Shown in pieces: positions 24,305 through 35,053 of a stretch of DNA of 64,000 nucleotides. The stretch comes from Rhizoctonia solani (lineage: Eukaryota; Basidiomycota; Agaricomycetes; Cantharellales; Ceratobasidiaceae), in NCBI RefSeq assembly GCF_016906535.1, contig NC_057373.1:3348001-3412000 (forward strand). Direction: 5' to 3'. Position 1 is the stretch's first letter. Each line of letters starts with the position of its first letter. The notes under the pieces were generated by a model that saw nothing but the letters and a program-made list of their open reading frames with translations, did not search any database and had not been told where the DNA came from. The translations under genes and the position numbers were made by a program.

Positions 24305-26537
24305 TCACTGTGTCTGCCGAGCACGCCGCTCGTCCTGCACATACTGCCCAAACGCCATCCGTACCTGTCCATCTTAATGAGTACCAACCAATCACATCTA
24401 ATTGCGCCCCACCTTTTTCACAAACCAGTAAAATTCACGCGTCTCGTTGAGCCATTCCACCAGACCTGACATTTGCGGAAGAAGCGGCGAAGATGTCGTC
24501 ACTGCATTCCGAGTGTCAGCCTTCCATTCTCGTCCAAAGACGCGCACAACGAGACCAAGAGACAAAAAGGTAGTCCCGTGTGGGGACACACACGATAACG
24601 GATCATCCTCAGAAACGGGGGTCACAGGGGGATCTCACCCCCACCCCATGGCAAATAGGTAATCGCTCCCGATTGGTCATCACCCAGTCGTCGACGGCAC
24701 ACGTACTGTACCGGGGCGCATACAGTCCCCTACCTAGACCCATCTCCAATTGGATCACTTCCAACCATGAGAACCCAGCCTCTCACACAAAGCAACCCCC
24801 AAACGCAAGCCCGATCTGGATCAAACGACGCAAGAATGACGATGGGCGCCTCGACCGCCTTGCCAATCCCGAGTCCCGACCCCCCTCCATCCCCATACTT
24901 GCCGAAACTCAGAACCCAAAAAAAAAACGCGCGCATGAGAATGAAATCACCACAGATGTCCAAAAACGCGGTCTCGAACTGCGCCCCTCCGAGCCCCCCT
25001 CCCTCGCCGAACCCAATCGCCAATCACTCAATCGCCCATCGAGGTCGAGGTCGAGGCCCCGGTCATATAATTAGAATTACATATTCCCATTCGAGTGGGG
25101 GGCGGGGCGCTCGGAGCGGGGAAAGTTCTTATTGGCCGGCGACGGCAACGGGTGAAACTCGTATCCACAGCATTGAACAAGTTCACCCCTACACCACCCC
25201 TCCCGCCCAAGTCCCCCTCCAGGATCGACACGGAAAGGGGGATTCAAATGGGGGTTCAGCCCTTGGAGCAGGGAAAGATTCGATTCGGGCGTTTTGTTCC
25301 GAGTCCCGTGTGTGTGTTTTGTAAATCCCTTGGGCCACCCAATCGACAGTCGAGCCTGTGCTCTCTACAAACCGCCGCAATCGCTGAAACAACTTCAGCG
25401 AAGAATATCCGATGACATGGCCTCTCGGACCGTGGATTTTCCACAGGTTTTGAGAATCTCCAACACGTCCAAATTGGGTTTGGAAGCACTGATGCGGGAG
25501 CAACCAATACTCGTGCACACGACAACCAAAGAAAGAAAAAAAGAGTCACGCGCAAGATCAACCAGGGACCTCCCCATGGCAGACCACAGAGAGAGAGCAG
25601 AGACACACCCAAAATAGGAAAACAAGGATAAAAGGGATCAAAACAAGGGGATCTGAACATACCTTTATACGTTTGTTCGCTCAGATCGACGACAAAACTA
25701 AACTCGCGTGCCCAGTCGGATTCGTCAATGTGTGTAAACTTGATGCGGAGCACGTCGCCTGGTTGAGTGTAACCCCACGTGAGATTAAGAAGCTATTCTT
25801 GGGAATAAGACGTACGCTGTACACCTTCGACCGTCCATTTGAGTAAATCACTCAGTGCACGGGCTTCTGGCTCGTTCAAGGCAACTTGATGTTCAAGTTT
25901 AGCCATGTCTTGCGATTTCTCTGTCGTACGAATTAATATACAAGAACAAGGGAAAATTAATAATGAACAACGTACCAAGTTTCAACTTGTCAGTCCTAGA
26001 CCGCAGATCTTCCAATTCCGCATCCACAGTCGCTCTAGTCTCTTCCACATCTTTCAACTGAGAGTTGTACTCTGCAAGCTTCGCCTCGGCCTCGGCCTTT
26101 TCTTCTTGTTCCTTCTTGAGCGCTGTATACCATGTTAAACGAGGCGGCAGGAAAAAAAAGGAGCACGAAAGGGGGGACACACTCTTCATCAAATTCATCT
26201 CGTCCACCCTAAACTGCTCAATCTCCGCATTCATCTTGACCACTTTTTCGTGCTCTCTTCTCAACACCGACTTGTGTTTGTCTTGTCGCCGGGCGATTTC
26301 GGCTTGGCCGCTCGCCACCTACAAACCACCGTTCCTTTTCAATAGGTAGAAACATATAGGTTAGGTCTGGGGAGAGAGGGGTGAAATACTTACATATGCA
26401 TTCACCGCACTCTTGAACGCCGTCATTTTCTCCAGAGTTGACTCGAAGTACAGTGGGATTGTTGGGTTCGGTTGAGCCAAGAGTCTACGAAGGTCCGTCA
26501 CCAATGCAGGCCGTGTGTTTCCCTTTGTCGTCGCCAT
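24305..26537 (-). CDS. SPC25: Kinetochore protein Spc25 (NDC80 complex) with a 1.16 kb intron
   Basis: Subunit of the Ndc80 complex, which links kinetochores to microtubules. The start MATTKGNTRPALVTDLRRLL (26537) splices at VNAY to VASGQAEIARRQDKHKSVLR. Coiled-coil exons then carry KMNAEIEQFRVDEMNLMK, ALKKEQEEKAEAEAKLAEYN and DVEETRATVDAELEDLRSR. The globular C-terminal domain starts with GDVLRIKFTHIDESDWAREF and FSFVVDLSEQTYK (exon ends 25663). Its last part, VTTSSPLLPQMSGLVEWLNE then TREFYWFVKK, lies at 24500 and below. The two join in frame, giving TYKVTTSSPLL, only if 25662-24501 (1162 bp) is one intron (donor GTATGT, acceptor AATGCAG). A 48 bp intron then adds VRMAFGQYVQDERRARQTQ, ending at 24305. 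The LNETR-FY-FVK-VR-AF pattern is the Spc25 C-terminal helix. The gene shares a 167 bp divergent promoter with the lipoyl transferase gene. Confidence 0.85.
24501..25662 (-). other. 1162 bp intron of SPC25
   Basis: Donor GTATGTTC after TYK-G and acceptor AATGCAG before TGACGACATC. It contains Pro/Ser-rich open frames on the plus strand (24580-25415) without family identity, a poly-A run, and two similar GGAGC(G/A)GGGAAAG words at about 25112 and 25263. Confidence 0.75.
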
Positions 26538-26704
26538 CTCTTTCTCAAGTACACCCTCAAAGTCCTAGAAGAATAATCGAATATTACTCGCAACAAGAGG
26601 AGAATACGACCAGATACCACACACACAACTTCAATCACGATCACGTGTTGGTGTCTTTACGATCAAGTGGCAGTGCACATTGTCGATCACACCCGGCAGC
26701 GACC
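26538..26704. promoter_or_regulatory. Divergent promoter region between SPC25 and lipoyl transferase gene
   Basis: Only 167 bp separate the two start codons, which point away from each other, so both promoters and 5' leaders must lie here or overlap the neighbouring coding region. No clear TATA box was seen. Confidence 0.5.
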
Positions 26705-27546
26705 ATGCATATGGTTCCTAGGTCTCCCATCCTGACGTATACCTTTCGTCGTCCACTTCCGTACCTCCCCACTCTCCTCGCACAGAACAAAATCCATGCG
26801 TTTCAGCTCGAAAATAGGCGCGCGGATCCGGATGGGACGCCCGATGTGATGCTTTTGCTCGAGCACAGACCGGTGTATACCGCTGGACGAAGGCAAAAGT
26901 TGGAGGACCTCGAGGTGGAGCGGGATCGATTGCAGAATATCGGTGCCGATTGGGTCCAGACCGATCGAGGTGGACAGACGACGTACCATGGTCCTGGTCA
27001 GTTGACGGTATATCCTTTATTAGATATCGGGCGCAACCAGGTCAGCTTCTTTATTTGATTGGTACAAGATGAATGATCAAGCGTGTACATTAGATATCGA
27101 TTCGGGATTATATATGTAACCTCGAACTCTCCCTTCGCGAACACCTTAAAACACACCATCAGCTCACACATTATCCAAGCGAACACACTGGCGTGTTCCT
27201 CTCCCCCGACGAAAAGATTGCTTCTATTGGCGTACACGTTCGACATCGACTTACAACGCATGGTATAGCCATGAACATCACCAGAGAGCCCACAGCCTGG
27301 TTTGATCAAGTTGTGGCATGTGGTTTGGATGGCGTCAGGGCTGCCAGCATAGAGGGAGCCACCCGGAAGCAGGTCTCGGTTCCACAAGAGGCACAGAAGT
27401 TTGCAGAAATATTAGCAAAGAAAATGCGGAGAGACCTCGCGCCTTTGGACGAGTCACACCCTGCAGTCTGGGAAATCGTACAAGACTTGGAGCAAAAAGC
27501 TCTTGCTTCGGGACCTTGGCATCGCAAGCCGGCCACATCTAGATAG
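26705..27546 (+). CDS. LIP2: Lipoyl(octanoyl) transferase, mitochondrial
   Basis: Transfers octanoyl from acyl carrier protein to lipoyl domains, the first step of lipoate synthesis in mitochondria. Two exons: 26705-27040 ends at DIGRNQ, and a 53 bp intron (GTCAGC to CATTAG) leads to ISIRDYICNLELSLREH at 27094. The total is 262 codons plus stop. Family signatures are TDRGGQTTYHGPGQL, the substrate-pocket lysine in SPDEKIASIGVHVRHR, the THGIAMNIT strand, and the catalytic cysteine in VACGLDGV. The N-terminus MHMVPRSPILTYTFRRP is basic enough for mitochondrial import. A second ATG two codons on (26711) is equally possible. Longer upstream reading is Ser/Pro-rich and runs into the divergent promoter, so I do not use it. 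Confidence 0.92.
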
Positions 27547-27613
27547 CGTCGTCGTGCACTTGATACATATAAAGACGAGCCGTTCATTACCATCTAATTA
27601 AAGTATACAAAAA

Positions 27614-29999
27614 TCAATCAAAAGAAATTAACATGGCCTCCTTTTGCTCTGTCTTCTCCACACCATACTGAGACTCCGGGAATCCTTGAGGTGCACTCGG
27701 AAGCATTGGTGGCACACTAGGTAAATTGGGAAGAGGCGCAGGAGTGGTACCCTGATACGATTGTGGCTGAGAGGGTACCTGGTATGGATTCGGTGCTTGG
27801 TACGTATTGGCCCTGGAGGGTACCTGGTGAGAACTGTCCTGCACAGGTGCTTGATAGGTATTCGCTCGGGAAAGATGTGCCGGGGAAGTGACGTTCTGAT
27901 ATGGTTGCGACGCGGGGTTGACAGCTTGATATGGCTGTGGTGGGTAAGAAGAGCTCGTGGTCGTCTGTTGTTGTGGACTCTGTGGGGGTGGAGGTGCATA
28001 CATCGAAACCGGGTGCGTTGGGTTCATAATGCTAACTGGCGCATGCTGCCCAGTCATTGAACCATGTCTCTGCAGCTCGGGCGACCTCGAAACAGGCGGG
28101 GAAGATGTGGGGGCGGAGGCGTATTGATTAGGAGCTTGGTACGTAACGGGAGGAGCAGATGGATAGTTTGTTTGAACAGCAGGTGGTACAGCCGGGTAAG
28201 ATTCGGGCGCAGGTTGATATTGCTGTGGGGCAGAAGGGACAGAGTATGATTGCTGTTGTAGCGAAGCAGGTTGTTCTTGGGGTTGAGAGGCATACTGCTG
28301 CTGTTGCTGTGGAGCATATTGTCCATATTGTTGCTGCTGCCCATATCCATACTGCTGAGGTGGCTGGCCATATTGCTGGGGCTGCCCGTATTGTTGTGCA
28401 TGAGAGTTCTGATACCTCCATGTTGACCGCTCAACCTGCTCCGTTAATAACCGATCATAAAGCTTAACGGCTTCGGACAACTTGTCATGCATTTCGGTGA
28501 GCATATCTATCAGAGACGTTAACGGCATATCTTCATAAAGGTAACTAATACTCACACTCTTTTCTACTCGCATCTTCCAGACTCCTAACGAGCTTGGGCC
28601 GCAAAACACTCGCGCGCTCGTACATATCAGCCGCCTGGGGTCCAACCGGAACACCAGAGCTGGCTTGTTCGATCGTCTGGTTGAACGATAGAATTGCATC
28701 CTCTTCCCTCGGGTCAAGATCGTACTGAGGTATCTTTGGTAATACAGGTTGCGCCGCCCATTGCGGTCTCCCCGCTGATGGTTCTTCAGGTGCTGGAGCT
28801 GAGGCACGAGGTGCCTGAGATTCACGTAAACTGGCCTCGATGGCTGCCCGTAAGTCAGCATCCTCTTCGCCGTGCTCTGCCAATGGAGGTTCCGACCGTA
28901 CGGCAGGCGCATAACTGGACTTGTCCCGATATCCACTAGCGTTCGCCTGCGCCTCAGCCAGCGAAAGTGCGATAGCACGCTGCAGATCGTCATCTGCTGT
29001 ATCACCACCCAGATGAGACTGCCGTGGTTCCTTGCGCGAGTTGGAGCGCGAGTGGGTTGATTTAGATCTAGACAGCTCCGGCGACTTTGCACGGGCTTTA
29101 TCCATCTTCAATGTCGTCCAGCAAGAATCGCATACTCGTACTTCCTGTGCGATTCCAAAGTGTGGAAGCGGCGCAGTTCGAGACGAGCATTGTTGATCAA
29201 AGACCTGTCCGCAGTTTCGGCAATGATGCTTGCGATTGGTGAACGTAAACGGCGTTCGACACCGCAGACACACGTCCGAGTCAATCCATTCAGGCGCAGT
29301 ACGAGTGGCGAGAAGCGCCTTGGCTTTGGCGGTGGTGTCCGGCGGTGGAAAGTTGAAGCCTGATCACAGCTGTCAGCGTGGATTGGACCAAAATACCCCA
29401 AAACCATACCTTGGTTCTTCAGCGACCTGTACACCTCCGGCACATACCCGAGAGAGGGTTTCGCCTCGAACGCAAGCGCCCAGTTCTGAATAAGCCGTAG
29501 CATTTTACTTTTGACCTCGTAATTAAGTGCCTTGAGGGATGATGTCAGCACGCAAGCCACTAGCCGACAAGCAGCCAACTCACAGGTTGCTTGAGAATAG
29601 ACACCATATTGTCCATAAATTCCCGCGACGCAATTTGTTCTAGGAAATGGTCACCTCCATTCTTGATGCACACGTCCGTCAACTGCGAACACGCGGTGAT
29701 CAATTACCCCAATTAACAATCATTGCTGGCACACTCACACCTAATGCGAGTATTTGGACGTTGGGATTCTTGTGGTCCAGTCTACGCTTGATTGCCCGCA
29801 TGGCATCCCGTGGTTGGACAGATTTGGAACGAATTTGGTCGCATATCTCAAGACTAAGAGCAATGTCGTCAGTGCCAGATGGTAGTAGTTCGGACGTGGC
29901 TTTATCTGTAAAAATGTTATATATAATTCTCATTATTTCTAATATGCACTCACCGACGGCCTCGTCGAACACCGAAGGTCCCCAAAAGTAAGAGGCCAT
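27614..29999 (-). CDS. VPS27: ESCRT-0 subunit Vps27/Hrs (VHS, FYVE, UIM, clathrin box)
   Basis: Endosomal sorting factor that captures ubiquitinated cargo and recruits ESCRT-I and clathrin on PI3P membranes. The start is [20 protein letters not shown], joined over a short intron (29999). The VHS domain includes [20 protein letters not shown] and [20 protein letters not shown]. The FYVE domain has [20 protein letters not shown] and VRVCDSCW, which are the WxxD, R-HHC-xCG and RVC motifs. Two ubiquitin-interacting motifs follow: [16 protein letters not shown] and [20 protein letters not shown]-like helical part ([29 protein letters not shown]) precedes a long Gln/Pro/Tyr-rich tail with three PSAP motifs, the type bound by Vps23/TSG101. 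The last residues, LISFD before the stop at 27614, fit a clathrin box. Complete and intact. Confidence 0.95.
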
Positions 30000-30568
30000 T
30001 ATGAGAGTGGAGGTGTAATGGGGTTCGGTCCAAACGCGGTGGCGATAAGCGCCGAGCGATTGGTCTGTGATTTCTCATGATCACGTGAGATGGGTTCTTT
30101 GTGGTCGAAAGGGGATTCAACTGGGCCAATCATCTCAGTCTTACTTTTAGGTGGAGTCTGCACTCCGTACCGAGCACAAAAATACACTTGTATTTATATT
30201 TGCTTCAGTTTACCAAAGCGCTCATCTTTAGTTCAATATATCAAGATCATTCCATCTTTTTCAAGTCTCTCAGTCCAAACCACTGTACCCGATGTATGCG
30301 CCTTACCATCAAACTCTCACAATTAAATACTACCATAGAAAGTCGAAACGTAGCTCGCACTCACTGACTATGCTTGAAACCTAACCAGTTCCAGGCAATG
30401 CAGATTTTAGTCACTGCCATTGTGCTGATAACTTGAAAATCCACTGAGGTTGAGCCCAAATGACCAAAGGTAACAAAATAATAATCACAAATCGCAGAAC
30501 CATCAGACCCAATTCAATGACGTATCTCACAATCACAAACTCATTTTTGATCCTAATATCTTATGAAC
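30000..30568. other. Intergenic stretch, nothing seen
   Basis: VPS27 upstream region and the 3' side of the DUF6593-like gene. No supported gene. It ends in a run of CCA triplets, which already belongs to the coding end (Gly tail) of the next gene. Confidence 0.45.
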
Positions 30569-31359
30569 CTATCCACCACCACCACCACCACCATTGTATC
30601 TAGAGCGTCGCCAATCCCTGGCTTTCTTTTCATATATTGCCCAAGTAACTGATAGCACTATTGGTCTCGGTTTCGCTATTTACGCGGAGCAAATGTGGCT
30701 CACCAACTAGTGCGTCAGTCAACTCCATGCTAGCCCCTGCTGCAATATCAAGCGTCGATTTTTTCTTTTCGTTGAAATAGTACATTGGGTTCTTGTAGTA
30801 GGTTGCAACATTAATGTCGTTCTCAACGTTGGTAGCCTAGATTGGAATGACAAGGGGGCTCTCAGTATCGGTACGAGCGCGCTCACATAGATCTGATCCA
30901 GCCCTTGCCACTTGAACTGGTAGCCATCAGGCATAGTAAAAATTCGAGCACTTGAGACAGAGATTAACACTCTTCAACAGTTATCTAAATATACGCCATT
31001 ACTTACTTGGATAATTTCTTAGGCCGCGGAAACACCTCTCCGATTGTAGTGGTTTTACCATACATAGTGACTGTGCTCCGTTCGAACCATTTCCAGTGTA
31101 TAATTGCTATCACCTCATCCCCACGGCTAATTGTGACATCTGAGTTCCCCAGAGTCACGGGCGAAGATAACTTGCTACTTGTGAGTTCTAGTGATTAGAC
31201 AATACAATTCGTCGAGTTAGCTTACTTTATAAACTATATTACCATCCGGATCTGTGAGGTCACACCTCTTAGGCGAGGTTTCTGATAGGGTATATCTGCC
31301 ATAAGATGTATTCAATTCCATTTTTGAGTTGATAGCACAACAGATACTCACGTAGTCAT
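30569..31359 (-). CDS. DUF6593-like small protein (copy A)
   Basis: Small multi-exon gene. It starts MT at 31359, split by a GTGAGT intron, then YTLSETSPKRCDLTDPDGNI. The next exon has LSSPVTLGNSDVTISRGDEV, IAIIHWKWFERSTVTMYG and TTTIGEVFPRPKKLSK, followed by ARIFTMPDGYQFKWQGLDQI, VATYYKNPMYYF and ELTDALV. A last intron (GTGAGC to CTATCAG) gives VTWAIYEKKARDWRRSRYN and a run of seven Gly, stop at 30569. The order of a strand-rich N-terminus, a W-x-W core, a KW strand and a final VT-IYEKK helix fits my memory of DUF6593, a family common in agaricomycetes with unknown function. No signal peptide. Copies B, C and D in this window share the same plan. Confidence 0.65.
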
Positions 31360-32824
31360 AATGCGAGGTAGATGGTTAGTAGGCCGTGGGTATGGCCTCT
31401 CTCTCATTCGAGGCGGCAGTTATATACCCCTACTGCATAGCCCTATTTCCCCCCGCTCACGAGGTGTCTGATACGCATGTCAGGCCATCCTATCTATAAC
31501 TAAAGTAGTTGGCGCTTTCATATATTAACCTTGATGATCTCACGCAGAAACGGCAATGCGCTACGCTCTGAGTTTGCCAAGACCAGGCTTATCAGATGCC
31601 CCTGTTTATTTTATCCAGCATGCAACGGCCTCAATCTCTCTGTGATTCCCAGGTGTTTACGATTGGCCGAGCTTTACAGATGTCGCTCGATGACTCGATG
31701 GAAAAGCACGTCCAGCCACAAATCATGACGTAGTCAGGCACCCCAATCTGCGAAGCTCCGGTGATTTTTTAACCCCACAGTCTTTAGATCTTAGATGTTC
31801 AGAGTTATTCGACCAGGCGGGTGCAAGTCTGTTATGTTTTTGCGGCTTTTTGGAAGATTTTGGAGCACTATTAGCTGGTACGGAGTAAATATCCAATCAA
31901 AATCCTTCAAAGACTCACTGGTACACTATATCTTTATTCAACGAAAAGGAACCGGGTTGGTGCCATACCATGATCGGCTGAAGCTCGAGGACACCGCCTG
32001 GATAAATGTATTCTAGAAATGATTTTAGAGTTAGTAACCTATCACGCGAGATCTCTTATCGAGCGTCTTCTGAGCGCCATAATTTAGCGCCCTTAGGACT
32101 CTCTTAGATGCAAGTCTATTTAGACTTTATACACAAGACCAAGTCAATTATATATCTATGTATTGCGCAGTACGCCTCCAGAGCCAACTATTTTGTTAGG
32201 ATCGATGTATGCGCTGATTAGCATACTAATTGAGGCCTTCTGGGGCTGTTGTTGCCTGACGAAAAACGATGAAGTCACCTCAAAGCTATGATAAATGGCG
32301 ACATTGTCTCATGTTTATTAAAGGTGACCTTGGGACGTCGTTTAGGGTTAAGTAACAGAGTATGTCGCTTAAGTTTGACTTATAAAGCTGAGCCAGTAGT
32401 GTATGGCTTTAGGACAATTCATGAGAATAGGATGCTTTAATCCGTCACTTTATAGTGCATATACTCACGCATATAGGCAGAGACAGCGAACCTAACTCGT
32501 CGGGTTGGAGTATGAACTTATTCTTCTACGCCTGCTTCTTCATAGATAGACCTTGTTATCCAACCATCACGAGTTCCGATGACGCACTAATTAAGTAGTT
32601 GATCAACGGATCAACCGCACTTCAATTTCCAACACGCCTTGGCAGCCTTGCTCATAACTGTTCGCACGCCATTTACCAAGCCCGAGATGACAGAATACTA
32701 TTGTACGAATCCTATGTATAGACCAATCATATAAAACGGAAAACGGAGGAGAGAGCGAGATGAGATAGAAAAAGACGTATAGTTCATTCGCACATTTAGG
32801 CTAATTAACCGCCACGCATAACGT
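31360..32824. other. 1.5 kb gene-free stretch, possible decayed transposon
   Basis: No gene can be supported. Around 32180-32220 the plus strand reads ASRANYFVRIDV, slightly like the YF-K-ID strand of a Ty3-type reverse transcriptase, followed at once by stops. That is too short to call. The remainder is AT-rich with scattered stops in all frames. Confidence 0.35.
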
Positions 32825-34487
32825 TCATTGCTGCTTGCACTCTTCGTTGCCTTGCTTTCCTCTCCTTGAAGGCGAGGCCCCGGGGCCAGCATCGAACGAG
32901 TCCTATATTACTAATGTTTGAACAATATATTTTTTTCTGCGCTTGTTGGGACCGAAATGGTGGGAACGTACCTCATAGTCATCTTCATCCATGTCCTCGT
33001 AGTCATCATCATCTTCGATACCGGCAATATCGTACTCGAGGGCTTTGCCCGTAAAGTAATCGATTGCACGAGGGATAATCTACGGCAGTGGGAGTCGGTT
33101 GGTTAGGAAGCGAGGAGCATGGAGAAACGGGGCGTACGCGTTCTTTCAAGTCTTCCCCAATTTGGTAATCCAATTCAAGCTTCTCATCGAGCTCCTCCAG
33201 TAACTCTTCGTCCACTTCGCCATTCTCAATTTGTTCTGGCGTGGGTTGAGCTGGAGGGCTGAAAAAGTTGAAGAACGAAGGGACAGAGTGTGAACGGCGA
33301 ATGAGACGGGTGCGGTTCGTCGCTATTCAAACCAGTCAAGTCAGATATCCGAAGGTGAGTGTCAGGAAAGGGGCGTACTCTTGTTTCGTTGTTTCTTGAT
33401 TTCGATCGCTTTTGTGAGGTCTTTGTCCTCTTTCCATTTGATCTCCGATCCTACTGCACGGTCATAAATGTAATCACCCGTGTCACCCAATTCGTCCTAC
33501 ATCTGCAATTAGCACCATGTCACTAGAACAACGCGATAAACGCACCTGGTAATGGTAGCTCTTCTCCAAGGTCTCGTTTTCAAAGTACGGGTTTGGGGCA
33601 AAGTCGAAGATGAGTTTGAATCCAGGTGTGGCTTCCGAGAGGTACACAAGCCGGATATCCGTGAGATACTCGAGGGCAGCCTCATCCTTCTCAGTGATGA
33701 GGTCCGAAAGGCCGTCATGGTTTCGAAGGACAGTAAGCCAGAAGTGAGGGATACCTGAGCCATTGGATTAGTTCGAGTCTCCACCCACACAGAAAGACAT
33801 ACCCTTGATAGCCTTGTCTTCTTCACTCAAGTTCTTCTCGGCTTCCTCCCGTTCCAACTTAGCAGTAGCGGCAGCCTCGGGATCATCCTTTTCGCTCACA
33901 GCCTCGCCAGCTGCGATCTCTTCAGGGGTAGGCTCCGAAGCACCGAGCAAGATCGCTTTCCTGCGCTCGAAAATAGGGGTAAATTTGAGAAGGTACTAGT
34001 CCCAAAATCGGGTCAGCCTGCGTTAGTCTGGACACGAGATCGGAACTAACCTTCTTCTCCAGTTCGAGCATCTCGCGTTTGAGCTCGTGCTCGATCTTGC
34101 AGTACTCTGCATGCACACCCTTTAATCCCTCTACACGCCGTGAAACCGGGGCTGGAAGGACCTCAACTACACCACTAGGGCGGAGGTTCAAGTTTTGTAG
34201 CTTATCTTTGTACGCGGTAATTCAACCACTATTCGGAGATGATTATGTTGTAGATACCTACTGATGAGATCATGCCCTTGTTGTTGCTCGGCTTCGTCCT
34301 CCGAGATATCGGGAACAGTGGGACGCGAGAGGCCTGTTGCGAGTCAACACGAAAGCAAGAGAAAAATGGAATAAAGCTCACCAAGAGAGATGGGGGCAGC
34401 ATTAAGAGGTGTGTTAACCGGCGTTGGGGCAGTATAAGAGGCCGCTCCACCACTGATAGGTACCGACGATTGCTTGTCCTCAGCCAT
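32825..34487 (-). CDS. NAP1: Nucleosome assembly protein NAP1
   Basis: Histone H2A-H2B chaperone that shuttles between cytosol and nucleus. Start MAEDKQSSVPISGGAASY (34487). Core blocks in order are SRRVEGLKGVHAEYCKIEHE, KFTPIFERRKAILLG, IPHFWLTVLRNHDGLSDLI, TDIRLVYLSEATPGFKLIFD, FAPNPYFENETLEKSYHYQD and GSEIKWKEDKDLTKAIEIKK. The next blocks are RSHSVPSFFNFFSPPAQPTP, DYQIGEDLKERIIPRAIDYF and TGKALEYD. The acidic tail EDDDDYEDMDEDDYE joins over a GTACGT intron (about 32970-32906) to DSFDAGPGASPSRRGKQGNE and ends ECKQQ at 32825. All landmarks of the fold, including the accessory region, are present, and the gene is intact with several short introns. Confidence 0.95.
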
Positions 34488-35053
34488 ACCGTACACTACA
34501 ACTCAGTTGAGAAAAATCAATTGATCGATGCAAAGCCACGAGACACTTACAAAAACACTCGTCAAGGAAAAATTAACTTGGAGATGTTTGGACGCGGATG
34601 GATCTAATATCACCCTGGCACCTGGTCACGTGACCGAGTCTCACCCCTTCCACGAGTTGAAATTAGGTCTTTTGTATGAAACGAATTGCGGGTCGAGGCT
34701 AGCAAGGTTCTTTTTGGGGAACTAATTTTGAGGGACATGTCGATGTTCTATCTTGATGGGATAACGTGGACAAGGGGAATAAGTGGCTTGTTATGGAACA
34801 GGCATCTTGATTAATATCACGTGACATTTGAAGAGCAAACGGAGCCCGCCTTGTGTATCACCCTGGCGATCACCTTTGCCCGACTCACACGGCTTGATTA
34901 GAGACTGTTCGAGACCATATCATACCCCAGTCCGTAAGTATGGAGCAAATATAGAAAATTCAGCGTTAATTCGGTTTACTTTCTTTATCCAGCAAAGGCG
35001 TTCATTCCTGATCCAGTCATCATCGAGTTGGCGTCGCAGAGATACATGGAATC
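34488..35053. promoter_or_regulatory. Divergent promoter region between NAP1 and the CDCA7-like gene
   Basis: 566 bp between two diverging start codons, both of chromatin-related genes. It contains two CACGTGA-type motifs (GGTCACGTGACC at about 34623 and ATCACGTGACA at about 34818), E-box-like sites known to bind bHLH factors such as Cbf1 in fungi. Whether they act here is unknown. Confidence 0.45.

Noticed and set aside
24580..25415. Plus-strand Pro/Ser-rich frames inside the SPC25 intron
   Set aside because: Composition is that of C-rich DNA; the frames overlap in different phases with no splice logic and no recognisable domain.
32160..32240. Possible reverse transcriptase relic (ASRANYFVRIDV)
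   Set aside because: Only a dozen residues resemble the YF-K-ID strand and stops follow at once; below what I can support.
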